DNA of 45,748 bases from Saprospiraceae bacterium (GTDB lineage: Bacteria > Bacteroidota > Bacteroidia > Chitinophagales > Saprospiraceae). Below, piece by piece: positions 35,031 through 44,604 of the stretch. Each line of letters begins with the position of its first letter. The stretch's first letter is position 1. The DNA lies in contig JABSSL010000062.1 in the NCBI GenBank assembly GCA_013214355.1, positions 1 through 45,748 on the forward strand, given 5' to 3'. The translations under genes were made by a program, and so were the position numbers. Below the pieces are notes generated by a model. The model saw only the letters and a list, made by a program, of their open reading frames with translations. It was not told the DNA's origin and ran no database searches.

Positions 35031-35133
35031 TGGCCGCACCTGAAGTATAATAAAGGCTTTAGCTCCCTTTCGATAATGTAGGAATGGGTAGAAAATTTAT
35101 GATAAAAATCAATAATTTATTCTACTAGAAAAC

Positions 35134-35141
35134 TACCTTTG
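35134..35141 (+). promoter_or_regulatory. Candidate -7 box at the DUF368 gene start
   Basis: TACCTTTG matches TAnnTTTG and ends five bases before the ATG at 35147, which would make the mRNA leaderless or nearly so. No good -33 TTG is seen. Confidence 0.35.
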
Positions 35142-35146
35142 CCCCC

Positions 35147-36091
35147 ATGATGAATCGGATTAATCTATTGTTAAAAGGGATGGCGATGGGCATAGCTGAG
35201 GTGATACCTGGTGTTTCTGGTGGAACCATCGCTTTCATCAGTGGTATATACGAAGAACTTATCGATACCATCAAGTCCGTCCTGGGACCTGATCTGTTCA
35301 AAGGATTCAAAGAAGGTGGGATTGTAGGCGCATGGAAAGCCGCAAATGGAGAATTTGTGTTGACTTTGTTGGCGGGAATGGTAATTGGAGTCGTCGGCGG
35401 TGTGTTTACGATCGTCCATTTGTTAGAGACGCATCCTCAGCTTTTATGGGCTTTCTTTTTTGGGTTAATTCTAGCTTCCGCTATTTATATGGCTCGGCAA
35501 GTAAAGGGATGGGGCATCGGAGAAATTATTGCCCTGATCTTCGGGACGGCTCTGGCGTATTATATCACAGTTGCCAGCCCCAGTCAGGGCTCCGAATCTC
35601 TAGTGATGGTGTTCTTCGCCGGTGCCATTGCGATTTCAGCTCTAATCTTGCCTGGCATTTCTGGGAGTTTTATTCTCCTTTTGATGGGGATGTACACCTT
35701 TATATTGCCAACCGTCAAGGAGGCCCTTAAGACTTTCGATGTTTCTGCTTTAGTCATCGTTGGAACCTTTGCGCTAGGATGTCTATTTGGGTTAGCCACT
35801 TTCTCTCGGGTTCTATCTTGGACCTTTAAGCACTACAGGAACATTACCATTGCCTTACTCACAGGTTTCTTAATTGGGTCGCTAAATAAGCTTTGGCCAT
35901 GGCGAAATGTGTTAGAGTACCGCACTGACAGCAAGGGCGAAACGGTCCCATTTTTAGAAAAAAGTGTACTACCTAGCCAATTTGAGGGCGATCCACAAAT
36001 CACTTTAGCTTTACTGTTAATGGTGCTTGGGTTCATATTGATTCTAGGTTTGGATCGATTAGGAGCTAAATCAGTAAGCCAAAAACAATAA
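35147..36091 (+). CDS. DUF368 polytopic membrane protein, probable undecaprenyl-phosphate translocase
   Basis: A 314-residue inner-membrane protein with about eight to ten hydrophobic segments and the two repeated DUF368 signatures, GMAMGIAEVIPGVSGGT (11-27) and LPGISGSF (168-175). DUF368 members (PopT) were recently implicated in recycling undecaprenyl phosphate across the cytoplasmic membrane, returning the lipid carrier used for peptidoglycan and surface glycans. That role fits a window with several lipid-carrier-dependent enzymes and a muramidase next door. The start could also be the second ATG at 35150. The following gene, aroE, begins 11 bases after the stop. Confidence 0.9.
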   Translation: MMNRINLLLKGMAMGIAEVIPGVSGGTIAFISGIYEELIDTIKSVLGPDLFKGFKEGGIVGAWKAANGEFVLTLLAGMVIGVVGGVFTIVHLLETHPQLLWAFFFGLILASAIYMARQVKGWGIGEIIALIFGTALAYYITVASPSQGSESLVMVFFAGAIAISALILPGISGSFILLLMGMYTFILPTVKEALKTFDVSALVIVGTFALGCLFGLATFSRVLSWTFKHYRNITIALLTGFLIGSLNKLWPWRNVLEYRTDSKGETVPFLEKSVLPSQFEGDPQITLALLLMVLGFILILGLDRLGAKSVSQKQ

Positions 36092-36102
36092 AGGTGGACA
36101 GC

Positions 36103-36864
36103 ATGAAAAGAGAGGAGGTAAAATATTTATATGGCTTAATTGGTTATCCCTTGTCTCACTCCTTCTCAAAAGGATATTTTGCGAAGAAGTTTGAAAAAGA
36201 AGGTATCCAGGATAGTTACTATGAGGCTTTTCCAATCGATTCCATCGAGAAATTACCTGAACTAATTGAACAAAACCCTAATCTTGTGGGTCTTAATGTC
36301 ACGATTCCTTATAAGGAGCAGATATTACCTTATCTGAAAGATTTGGGAAAAGGGGCAGCAGCTATTGGCGCAGTCAATACTGTACTGATCAAAGAGGAAG
36401 GCTGGCTAGGGTATAACTCTGATATATATGGTTTTGGTACTTCCTTGGCTAGAGCGTTGGAAAAGCAAAGCTTAACTATCGAACATGCGCTGATTCTTGG
36501 AACGGGCGGAGCCGCAAAGGCGGTGGAATATGCCCTTGAACAGGCTGGGATTTCTGCTACTTATGTATCCAGAAGATCAGGAAAGGGTATTTTGACCTAT
36601 GATGAATTGAGTCAAAGCATTCTTGATAAATATAAGTTAATTGTAAATACGACACCTTTGGGGATGTCTCCGAATGTTGATTCTTTCCCCAATATTCCGT
36701 ATCATTACATTGGTCAGAACCATCTATGTTTTGATCTAGTTTATAATCCCGAGGCTACTCTTTTCTTGCAAAAAGCCCAACAGCAAGGTGCTAACATTCT
36801 AAATGGCTTAGAAATGTTGCACTTGCAGGCTGAAAAGTCCTGGGAAATTTGGACGACAAACTAA
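36103..36864 (+). CDS. aroE: Shikimate dehydrogenase
   Basis: Reduces 3-dehydroshikimate to shikimate with NADPH in the aromatic amino acid pathway. I chose the ATG at 36103 (253 residues) rather than the GTG at 36094 because an AAGGTGG stretch, a rare clear Shine-Dalgarno-like site here, sits just upstream. Visible motifs are GLIGYPLSHSFSKGYF (shikimate-binding serines), NVTIPYKE with catalytic K71, GYNSDIYGF with D107, and the nucleotide loop GTGGAAKA (133-140). The gene lies between the DUF368 protein and proline dehydrogenase with short gaps, suggesting an operon of unrelated functions. Confidence 0.94.
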   Translation: MKREEVKYLYGLIGYPLSHSFSKGYFAKKFEKEGIQDSYYEAFPIDSIEKLPELIEQNPNLVGLNVTIPYKEQILPYLKDLGKGAAAIGAVNTVLIKEEGWLGYNSDIYGFGTSLARALEKQSLTIEHALILGTGGAAKAVEYALEQAGISATYVSRRSGKGILTYDELSQSILDKYKLIVNTTPLGMSPNVDSFPNIPYHYIGQNHLCFDLVYNPEATLFLQKAQQQGANILNGLEMLHLQAEKSWEIWTTN

Positions 36865-36873
36865 ACCTGCTGT

Positions 36874-38133
36874 ATGAAAGAACTAGGCAAACCCGTGCCG
36901 AAACCTTCCAAGGAGCTGGAAAAGATGGCTAAATACATTGCTGGCGATCAAATGCCTATGGTGAATATTGATTTTGACAATACTGAAATAGCCTTTGCGC
37001 ATAAGACGGACAAGGAATTGAGGAAATCAGCGTGGTTATTCGGGCTGATGAATAAGCATTGGTTAGTGGGCTTGGGGTCGAAGTTGGGGATTGCAGCCAT
37101 TAAATTACATCTTCCCTTTGTCGAAGTTTTGGTGAAAAGAACGATATTTGACCAATTCTGTGGTGGCACTACGCTTTTGGAGACACAAAAAACGGTAGAT
37201 CACCTAGCCAAGCACAAAGTGTTGACGATCCTGGATTATGGGGCTGAAGGAAAGGAAAAGGAGGAGGACTTCAACATCACAATGAACGAAACTATTCGCG
37301 CTATAGAATTCGCCTCGAAAACATCGGGGATCCCAGTCGTAAGTACTAAAATTACCGGAATGGCCAGATTCGATCTCTTGGCCGCCGTCCAGAAACAAGT
37401 CCCATTTAACTCGGAAACGAGACCGGAATATCGCAACATACTAAAAAGAATGGATGCCATTTGTCATGTAGCAAGTACAAATGGCGTCAAGGTATTCTTC
37501 GATGCTGAAGAAAGCTGGATTCAGGATACCATTGATCATTTGGTGACAGTCATGATGCGTCGATACAATAAAGGGAAAGTGGTCGTTTATAACACTTTCC
37601 AGATGTATCGAGCTGATCGGCTGCAATTTTTAGTTCATTCCTACAACTTGGCCAAGAAGGGAGGCTATATGCTTGGTGCCAAGTTGGTGCGGGGAGCGTA
37701 CATGGAAAAAGAACGTGATCGGGCTAGTAGCCTAGGCTATACTTCTCCGATCCATTTAAACAAAGCAGCTACGGACGATGCTTTCAATGCTGCGGTACGG
37801 TTTTGCGTGGATAATTACAAGGATATTGCCTCTTGCAATGCTTCTCACAATCGAGAGAGTGCACGCTTGCAAGCAGAGCTTATTGCTCATAAGCAATTAC
37901 CGCTAGATCATCCACACCTCAACTTCTGTCAATTGTACGGGATGAGTGACAACCTGACCTTTAACCTGGCACAGGCTGGCTACAATGTGGCTAAGTATGT
38001 CCCTTATGGCCAGGTTCGAGATGTAGTACCTTACCTCATTCGACGAGCTCAAGAAAACTCTTCAGTGACGGGAGACATGAGTCGGGAGTATCAATTGGTA
38101 AATCAAGAGTTGAAAAGAAGAGGTGTTGTGTAG
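36874..38133 (+). CDS. Proline dehydrogenase (FAD-dependent)
   Basis: Oxidises proline to pyrroline-5-carboxylate, passing electrons to FAD and then quinone. The 419-residue monofunctional enzyme shows the PRODH TIM-barrel signatures: LTILDYGAEGK, STKITGMARFDLL, VFFDAEESWIQDTID, YNTFQMYRAD, KLVRGAYMEKER and YGMSDNLTFNLA near FAD. It also has the C-terminal substrate-contact YLIRRAQEN. It corresponds to the PRODH part of PutA. The P5C dehydrogenase is not in the window. It begins 9 bases after the aroE stop and may be read through from it. Such monofunctional PRODH is usual in Bacteroidota. Confidence 0.92.
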   Translation: MKELGKPVPKPSKELEKMAKYIAGDQMPMVNIDFDNTEIAFAHKTDKELRKSAWLFGLMNKHWLVGLGSKLGIAAIKLHLPFVEVLVKRTIFDQFCGGTTLLETQKTVDHLAKHKVLTILDYGAEGKEKEEDFNITMNETIRAIEFASKTSGIPVVSTKITGMARFDLLAAVQKQVPFNSETRPEYRNILKRMDAICHVASTNGVKVFFDAEESWIQDTIDHLVTVMMRRYNKGKVVVYNTFQMYRADRLQFLVHSYNLAKKGGYMLGAKLVRGAYMEKERDRASSLGYTSPIHLNKAATDDAFNAAVRFCVDNYKDIASCNASHNRESARLQAELIAHKQLPLDHPHLNFCQLYGMSDNLTFNLAQAGYNVAKYVPYGQVRDVVPYLIRRAQENSSVTGDMSREYQLVNQELKRRGVV

Positions 38134-38555
38134 TTTATTGATTTTCAGTTATATAAGCAACTAAAAAAAGATAATTTTATTATTTTGTAAATATAAGAGC
38201 CACTAAATTAAAAATAACTCTTATATTTGCTTTGAACAGAAGACGTAAGTCTATATGTTCCGTATCCAAAATAAATTGTGAACATTCTTGTTGATACGTT
38301 CTAGTCATTTCTATTTTTCTTTCTATTCATACTATGAGCGAAACTAGGTAAATCCACAAATTTACCACACAACCTCCCCCCACTATGGACTATTGTCTTA
38401 GTGTACCCTTGCTGCCCTATGCGAGGTGCTAAGATCCTGCCATGTTCAATGTTTACCCCAGCTTTCTCCCATGAACAAGCCAGAAATGTAATCCCTTAGG
38501 ACATTATCTAAGGCCAATTGCGGCTACCCTATTGAACAGTATAAAACCGATTAAA
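38134..38555. other. Long leader/promoter region before the giant surface-protein gene
   Basis: These 422 bases contain no gene I can support. They include an 11-bp inverted repeat at 38189-38228, a TATATTTG -7-like box at 38222-38229 inside its right arm, and a small hairpin CCTTAG...CTAAGG near 38492-38513. If the box is used, the 38556 gene has a leader of roughly 320 bases. Confidence 0.45.
38189..38228. promoter_or_regulatory. 11-bp perfect inverted repeat, operator or AT-rich terminator hairpin
   Basis: AAATATAAGAG (38189-38199) and CTCTTATATTT (38218-38228) are exact reverse complements separated by 18 bases. The right arm overlaps TATATTTG, a possible -7 box. It could be an operator for the giant surface-protein gene or the terminator of the proline dehydrogenase gene. 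Confidence 0.5.
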
Positions 38556-41500
38556 ATGCTGCCATTGAGAGTAATTCTGTTATTTGTCATGGCGAGTCTT
38601 GTAGGGGAAAACTTAATCGCTCAATCCAGATGGGACTGTCTAGGAGCTATTCCTGTCTGTGGAAATGATACTATAGATATCATTTCCGGTGCCAGTGAGC
38701 TCAATGATTTTAATAACCCAAACAATGACCGTGGATGTTTAGAGACCGGTGAGGGTCTTCATAGTACGTGGTTATACTTCGAATTCCGGGATGATATGCC
38801 CGCGGATAGCAAATTGGAAATGGTCATCTTTCCACCAGATTCTACCGATACCTGGCAGCAAGAAGACTTTGATTTTGCTATATATGGGCCTAACCTAAAT
38901 TGCGATAGTCTAGGCGCCCCTAGACGATGTTCTTTTGCACGTAGTTTATGCTCTTTTTGCCCCTATACGGGGATGGGAAGAGGTGCGCAGGAATCTCAAG
39001 AACCAGCTTTTGTCCATCCTATTACAGGGATCGAAGTGGACGGCTTTATCTTGCCTTTAGTAGCCCAGCCGGGTGATCGATTTTATATGCTTGTGACTAA
39101 GTTTACTGGATTTTCTGATGCTTTTGCCATAGAATGGGGAGGAGAGGCTTCTAATTACTTCAATTGTATAGCTGATCCTGCTTGTATTAATTTAGTAAAT
39201 GCGGGCTCAGATCTTACCTATTGTCAGGCGGATGAATTTGATGTAAAATTGGATGCTTCATTAAGTACTAATAGCGATGATGCAATCAATATCCAGTGGT
39301 CAGGTTCTCCAGAGGCGATGGCGCTATTAGATAGTGCCAATATTCTCCGTCCTACGGTTTCCATTCCTGCTGGCTTTGAAGGAGAATTGGAATATGAAAT
39401 TACTGTTGAGCAGGGACTCTGCAATCGCTCAGATAAAGTTAAAATTACGGTACAGGAGGCAGTGGAGCCCGTCATTTCACAAGAGGCCCTGTTGTGTCCT
39501 GGGGAGCTGGCAACGATAAATGTGCAAAATGATTTCACAGCCTACGAATGGTCTACAGGTAGTACAGATACCATCGTACAAGTCCCAACCGGAGAAACGG
39601 TCCAGCTAACCGTTACGCAAGAGACGGGCTGTCGGACCACGGTCTCCTTTACCCCGGAGGCGTTATCTAGTCCAACGCCAATTCTTGCCTTACAGGGTGC
39701 TCCAATTTGTGGAGATCAGGCTGCGATTATTGGTGTAGATGCCTCCTTTAATGGATATGAATGGTCGGATGGTACTACGGAAAGTACCTTGTCTGTAACG
39801 GAGGCTAACACTTACGCTCTTACCGTTACCGATATCAATGGCTGCTCAGGAGTAGGTACAATAGACGTTGCGGCATTTGAAAACCCAACTGCAACGGTAA
39901 CTTATCCAGAAGATGCTTGTGTAGGGGATATTGTTTCGTTAGTACCTAATGAAGCATTTGCTTCTTACCAATGGTCTAATGGGGTTTCGGAAGCCTTAAA
40001 TCAGGTGGATACGACAGGCATTTACACCCTAACCGTGACAGATGATAATGGTTGTTCTAATGCCTTTGATTTTCCCGTTACCTTTCATGCTTTACCAGTT
40101 CCACGGATTCAAGGAGATACCACTTTATGTGAGGGACGTCCAAATACACTGACCGTTACACAAGAAGACCTGTATACTGATATTTCTTGGTCTAACCTCA
40201 CACAAGGCCCAACCATAGTTGTTAGCGATGCTGATACTTACGAAGTGGTGGTCGTAGATGGGTTTGGATGTAGAGGAGTGAATGCAATAACCCTGAGTAA
40301 TCGCCCTTCCCCGTCCTTAGATTTTGTACAAGAAGTAGATCTATGTCCAGGTTCTTCCGTGACCCTTAGTCCCGCCAGCACGCATACGACTTACACCTGG
40401 TCAGATGGCAGTGAAACGGCTTCCATAGAAGTAACTCAAGGTGATTCGTACGACTTAACCGTAACGAATGTATTTGGGTGTTCGGACGAAGGGATGTTCT
40501 TGGTAGAAGAGTTACAGACTACTCCTGCTGAAATCCAAGGCCCACTTGGCTTATGTCCAGACCAAAGTGGAAGCCTAAGCCTTACCAACGAATTTACTTC
40601 CTACCAATGGTCTACTGGGGTGACAGACACCAATCAAACGCTAGCGATTACTACGGGCGTTTTGGAATATACGGTGTTTGTTCAAGATGCCAATGGATGC
40701 AGAGATACGGCTACCTATGATTTAACCGCTTTTCCAACAACGGATGTACAGCTTTTCGGAGATTCTACTATTTGTCCCGGAGAAGAAACGGTTCTGAAGG
40801 CAAACCCGAATATGCAAGCCTATCTTTGGTCGACCGGCTCTACCGATGATTCTATCAAGGTTTCACAAGCTGATGTAGACTATAGTGTAACGATTACAGA
40901 TCAAAATGGCTGTCAAAATACTTTCGAATTTTCAGTAGAGGGGCTGGAAAATCCAACTATAGATTTACCTGCGCCACTCCAGTTTTGCATCGGCTCGAGC
41001 TTGAATCTCGACCTTGGAGATGATTTTGCAAGTGTTCTGTGGAGTACTGGACTAACAGATCCAGCTATTGTTATAGATTCGATAGGGGAATATGGCGTGA
41101 GTGTGGTTGGACATAATGGCTGCGAAGCTAGCCTTGAATTCCAAGTAGGACAGTATTTATCTCCAGAGCCGGAGCTGAGTGGTGTGATGGCCTTGTGTCC
41201 CGAAAGTAGTACCACGATTGGAGTACTGGGAGCTTGGGATTCCATTACTTGGTCAACGGGCGAGACTACGCCAACTATTGATGTGAATAATCCGGGAGGG
41301 TATACCGTAACGGTCGTAGATGCAGCAGGGTGTGCCGGAAGTAAAGTGGTGAATATCGCAGCCCTGGACGTTGTGCAGCCGGTAATAGAGGGACCTGACA
41401 ATATTTGTCCAAACACAGCCTTTAGCCTTAACGTTCCTGGTACCTACCGTGAGTACCGTTGGAGTGATCCGAGTTTGACTGGATCGGCAGTTGAACCGGC

Positions 41501-43592
41501 TGATGCGGGTATTTTTGCTTTGACGGTGACAGATTTTAATGGATGCCGACTCACAACGGATAAGGAAGTAGTGTTGCTTCCTGCGGCTTCACTTACATTG
41601 TCAGGACCAGCTGCAATTTGCCCTAATGAAGAAATTAGTCTTACTGCGACAGGCGTATTCGAAACCTTAGATTGGTCTAATGATCAAGATGAGGCTTCTA
41701 TCTTGGTGCAAGGTGGTGGGATGTTTTCCGCTATTGCTACCAATAGTTTTGGTTGTCAGGCTAGTGATACCATTCTAGTGCAGGAACTAAGCTTACCTGA
41801 GGTATTGCCCTTGGAAGAGGATGCCCTAGACTGTAATACTTCTTCGATCACCTTGGGTAATGAGAGTCTAGATCCGGCAGCCTATATTTTTGAGTGGAGT
41901 GGCAATAGCATTGCAGCTGACCTCAGAAATGAAGCTCAAATTGTGGTTTCTGAAGCGGGTTGGTACAGTTTGGTAATCGAAGATAGAACTACAGGTTGCA
42001 TCTCATTGGCAGATTCCGTGCAAGTGGTAGATTTGTCATTCACACCACGAATTGGACTATCTGGAAACGCTGAACTGGATTGCGATACCCCAACTATAAC
42101 GGTGAGGGATACCAATATATTCAACGCTAATTTTACTTATCAGTGGTACAATTCAGCACGCCATCCCATTAGCAACAGTAATCGTCCAGAGCTTTTAGTG
42201 GATAGTCCCGGCTCTTATATTCTTCAGGTACTCGATGCCGAAACGGGATGTAGTGCCATGGATAGTGTGACGGTTACGCGTGATGGAAACTTGCCCAATA
42301 TCAGCGCTGAGGCAGCTGGAATCATTACCTGTGACAGCCCAAGCGTAAGTATTACCGCAACTGTGGAGGATTGGGATCCGGCTCGGTTTGAAGTAGCCTG
42401 GCAGATAATGACAGGTACCTTAGAAACAACGCCAATTGCTTTATCTGCTTCAGCAACCGCAGGAGGTACCTTCGTGTTGATTGTTGAAGATGTAAATAAT
42501 GGTTGTACGGCCACTGATACTATTGTAGTAGCGCAAGATACAGTTGTACCCTCAGCTATTGCCGGCGCGGATCAAACACTTGACTGCTACGAAGGAGAAG
42601 CATCTCTAACCGCTCAGCCTTCCGAATCTAGGCAGTTAGACTTTCTATGGACCCGACCTGATGGGTCCAATCAAGCCGGCGAAATATTGGACGCCACAGC
42701 TGTAGGTACCTATACATTACTCGTTACGGATAGACAAAATGGTTGTACAGCTACGGATATAGTAGAAGTGTTTCCAGATGAAAACCAACCTGTCGGAATC
42801 GAAGTAGAGGTGGATCACCCTAAGTGTGATGGCGATACCAATGGCCAGATTCAAATCAACAAAGTAGAGGGAGGGCAAGGTCCCTATTTGTTCGATTTTA
42901 GTGGCCGTGGATTTACCTCGCAAGATACCTTTAATAACTTAGCCCCCGGAAGTTATATCATCACCGCAGAGGACTCCAAGGGCTGTTCCGTCACAACGGA
43001 AGTTAAAGTAAATCCAGGTAGAAAGTTGGAAATTAATCTAGGTCCAGATCTTAAAATTGAGAAGGGAGCTAGCATCACCATAAAGCCTATTATTTCTATC
43101 CTGCAGGAAGAAATTAAGAGTCTTCGCCTCACCAATAATGAAGGTTTGCGTTGTGACACCTGTTGGACGGCTTGGGATGTGCAACCCGATGCCTCTTCTG
43201 TATTTGTCGGCACTTTAATTGATGAAAATGGTTGTACAGCCGAAGATAAGTTAAGAGTAATCGTTACTGAGCCTAGAGCCATCTATATCCCTAATGCATT
43301 CTCGCCCAATGGAGATGGTAATAATGATCGATTCATGATCTTCTCACAAGGTGATGTAGAAGAGGTGGAAGTGATGCGAATATTCGATCGCTGGGGGGAT
43401 CAAGTTTTTGAAAATGAGGATTTCCCACCAAATGTAGCCAGTCAAGGATGGGATGGCCTCCTAAATGGTCGGCCGATTGTGAACGGTATGCGAGCAGGGC
43501 ACAATGCTAATGTTTTCGTATATATGATTAGAGTGCGATTTAAGGATGGGCATAAAGAAGTATATGAAGGGGATATACACCTCATCCGGTAA
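38556..43592 (+). CDS. Giant repeat-rich T9SS type B surface protein
   Basis: The start is set at the ATG at 38556 (MLPLRVILLFVMASLVGENL, a signal peptide), not the TTG eight codons upstream. The 1678-residue product has a Cys-rich N-terminal domain (about 23-220), then an Ig/PKD-like module. Eleven repeats of about 70 residues follow, of the form C-[PG]-...-YxWSxGxT-...-YxLTVTDxNGC. Next are four longer repeats of about 80-90 residues (LDC...GC), and one SprB-type repeat (GQIQINKVEGGQGPYLFDFSG...APGSYIITAEDSKGC). It ends in a gliding-motility C-terminal domain (IPNAFSPNGDGNNDRF, MRIFDRWGDQVFE, WDGLLNGR), the T9SS type B signal. It is probably a long surface adhesin or gliding-related stalk. 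No enzymatic domain is seen. Confidence 0.93.
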   Translation: MLPLRVILLFVMASLVGENLIAQSRWDCLGAIPVCGNDTIDIISGASELNDFNNPNNDRGCLETGEGLHSTWLYFEFRDDMPADSKLEMVIFPPDSTDTWQQEDFDFAIYGPNLNCDSLGAPRRCSFARSLCSFCPYTGMGRGAQESQEPAFVHPITGIEVDGFILPLVAQPGDRFYMLVTKFTGFSDAFAIEWGGEASNYFNCIADPACINLVNAGSDLTYCQADEFDVKLDASLSTNSDDAINIQWSGSPEAMALLDSANILRPTVSIPAGFEGELEYEITVEQGLCNRSDKVKITVQEAVEPVISQEALLCPGELATINVQNDFTAYEWSTGSTDTIVQVPTGETVQLTVTQETGCRTTVSFTPEALSSPTPILALQGAPICGDQAAIIGVDASFNGYEWSDGTTESTLSVTEANTYALTVTDINGCSGVGTIDVAAFENPTATVTYPEDACVGDIVSLVPNEAFASYQWSNGVSEALNQVDTTGIYTLTVTDDNGCSNAFDFPVTFHALPVPRIQGDTTLCEGRPNTLTVTQEDLYTDISWSNLTQGPTIVVSDADTYEVVVVDGFGCRGVNAITLSNRPSPSLDFVQEVDLCPGSSVTLSPASTHTTYTWSDGSETASIEVTQGDSYDLTVTNVFGCSDEGMFLVEELQTTPAEIQGPLGLCPDQSGSLSLTNEFTSYQWSTGVTDTNQTLAITTGVLEYTVFVQDANGCRDTATYDLTAFPTTDVQLFGDSTICPGEETVLKANPNMQAYLWSTGSTDDSIKVSQADVDYSVTITDQNGCQNTFEFSVEGLENPTIDLPAPLQFCIGSSLNLDLGDDFASVLWSTGLTDPAIVIDSIGEYGVSVVGHNGCEASLEFQVGQYLSPEPELSGVMALCPESSTTIGVLGAWDSITWSTGETTPTIDVNNPGGYTVTVVDAAGCAGSKVVNIAALDVVQPVIEGPDNICPNTAFSLNVPGTYREYRWSDPSLTGSAVEPADAGIFALTVTDFNGCRLTTDKEVVLLPAASLTLSGPAAICPNEEISLTATGVFETLDWSNDQDEASILVQGGGMFSAIATNSFGCQASDTILVQELSLPEVLPLEEDALDCNTSSITLGNESLDPAAYIFEWSGNSIAADLRNEAQIVVSEAGWYSLVIEDRTTGCISLADSVQVVDLSFTPRIGLSGNAELDCDTPTITVRDTNIFNANFTYQWYNSARHPISNSNRPELLVDSPGSYILQVLDAETGCSAMDSVTVTRDGNLPNISAEAAGIITCDSPSVSITATVEDWDPARFEVAWQIMTGTLETTPIALSASATAGGTFVLIVEDVNNGCTATDTIVVAQDTVVPSAIAGADQTLDCYEGEASLTAQPSESRQLDFLWTRPDGSNQAGEILDATAVGTYTLLVTDRQNGCTATDIVEVFPDENQPVGIEVEVDHPKCDGDTNGQIQINKVEGGQGPYLFDFSGRGFTSQDTFNNLAPGSYIITAEDSKGCSVTTEVKVNPGRKLEINLGPDLKIEKGASITIKPIISILQEEIKSLRLTNNEGLRCDTCWTAWDVQPDASSVFVGTLIDENGCTAEDKLRVIVTEPRAIYIPNAFSPNGDGNNDRFMIFSQGDVEEVEVMRIFDRWGDQVFENEDFPPNVASQGWDGLLNGRPIVNGMRAGHNANVFVYMIRVRFKDGHKEVYEGDIHLIR

Positions 43593-43618
43593 TAACTAAG
43601 CTACCAATAGTTAATCTG

Positions 43619-43660
43619 CAACAGCCAAGGACGGATCATACCCAATGTCCTTGGCTGTTG
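43619..43660 (+). terminator. Terminator hairpin between convergent genes
   Basis: A perfect 14-bp stem (CAACAGCCAAGGAC at 43619-43632 with GTCCTTGGCTGTTG at 43647-43660) and a 14-base loop. It lies just after the giant surface-protein gene and before the end of the convergent GIN-domain gene. The following TCGTTACTTATTT is only moderately T-rich. Confidence 0.7.
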
Positions 43661-43667
43661 TCGTTAC

Positions 43668-44396
43668 TTATTTGGCGTACAGACCTCCAGAACCAGAAAT
43701 TTTACTATTCACTCGAGGACGACCTGTATACATGACATCCCCAGAACCAGAAATTCGGACATCCAGTTGTTCCTGTGCATCTACCCTGGCGTTTCCAGAA
43801 CCAGAAATACGTACTTTGCAATGAGTAGCCGCTAACTCATAGGCCTTAATATTACCGCTCCCGGTAACCTGAACAGCGTACTCTTTAGAACTACCCCCTA
43901 GGTTTATATTTCCAGAGCCACTCACTTTTGAGCTTAGGTCCTCCGATTGTACTTGTAATTTGATATTTCCGGAACCGCTCACTCCGGTATAGAAGGTGTT
44001 TGCTTGCCAGATATGATCACTTTCGATGTTTCCAGAGCCACTCACCCGGGCACCCGATAAATATGGGATCGTAATAAAGATCTTAATACCTTGACTTCTT
44101 CGGATCGGGCGATCAAAGCGAATTCTCCAGGTTTTATCTTGAACATCCGTCATCAGGTTAGCTATAATATTCTCTTGTCCACGAACGGTAATAGATTGCT
44201 GGTCTCCCTGCTTGAGATATACATCTGCTGAAATGGCAAGGCTAATTCTCTCAAAAGCAGCTAGGTCTAATTCCTGATCCACCATTGGGCCTTTCCCGCT
44301 GATAGAGCCCGCCCACCATCGCTTTTGAGCATCTAGAGGTTGGATAAAGACGAAACAAAGTAGGGCCAATACAGGTAAAATATTATTGTTCTTCAT
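43668..44396 (-). CDS. GIN-domain (DUF2807) secreted beta-helix protein
   Basis: A 242-residue protein with a signal peptide (1-23, ending LDA-Q) and a head GIN/DUF2807 domain. An N-terminal strand region, FERISLAISADVYLKQGDQQSITVRG, is followed by a right-handed-helix-like array built from six or seven copies of [SV][ST]GSGN[IA] at spacings of about 20 residues. Such proteins are common in Bacteroidota and are annotated as putative autotransporter adhesins, though their function is not established. No sorting domain is seen, so it is probably periplasmic or outer-membrane associated. No clear promoter is visible. Confidence 0.88.
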   Translation of the reverse strand: MKNNNILPVLALLCFVFIQPLDAQKRWWAGSISGKGPMVDQELDLAAFERISLAISADVYLKQGDQQSITVRGQENIIANLMTDVQDKTWRIRFDRPIRRSQGIKIFITIPYLSGARVSGSGNIESDHIWQANTFYTGVSGSGNIKLQVQSEDLSSKVSGSGNINLGGSSKEYAVQVTGSGNIKAYELAATHCKVRISGSGNARVDAQEQLDVRISGSGDVMYTGRPRVNSKISGSGGLYAK

Positions 44397-44604
44397 TGTT
44401 GAATGTATTTATAGAAAGTAAGGTGATTGCTAAATAGTAGTAGATACTGTATGTAGCTGAGACGAGTCATCTTCCACTCGAGTTACAATTAATTTTTGGT
44501 GGAGGCAGGTTTTTTCGACTAACACCAGATGACAGGGAAGGAGGCGTTTAGAAAAGACTACTTATATTTAGCCAAACGAACACATAACTCATATAACTCA
44601 TATT

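Noticed and set aside
40913-41416. 167-codon minus-strand frame
   Set aside because: Antisense shadow of the repeat array in the giant surface protein; Ser/Thr/Pro-rich because of the repeated codons on the other strand.
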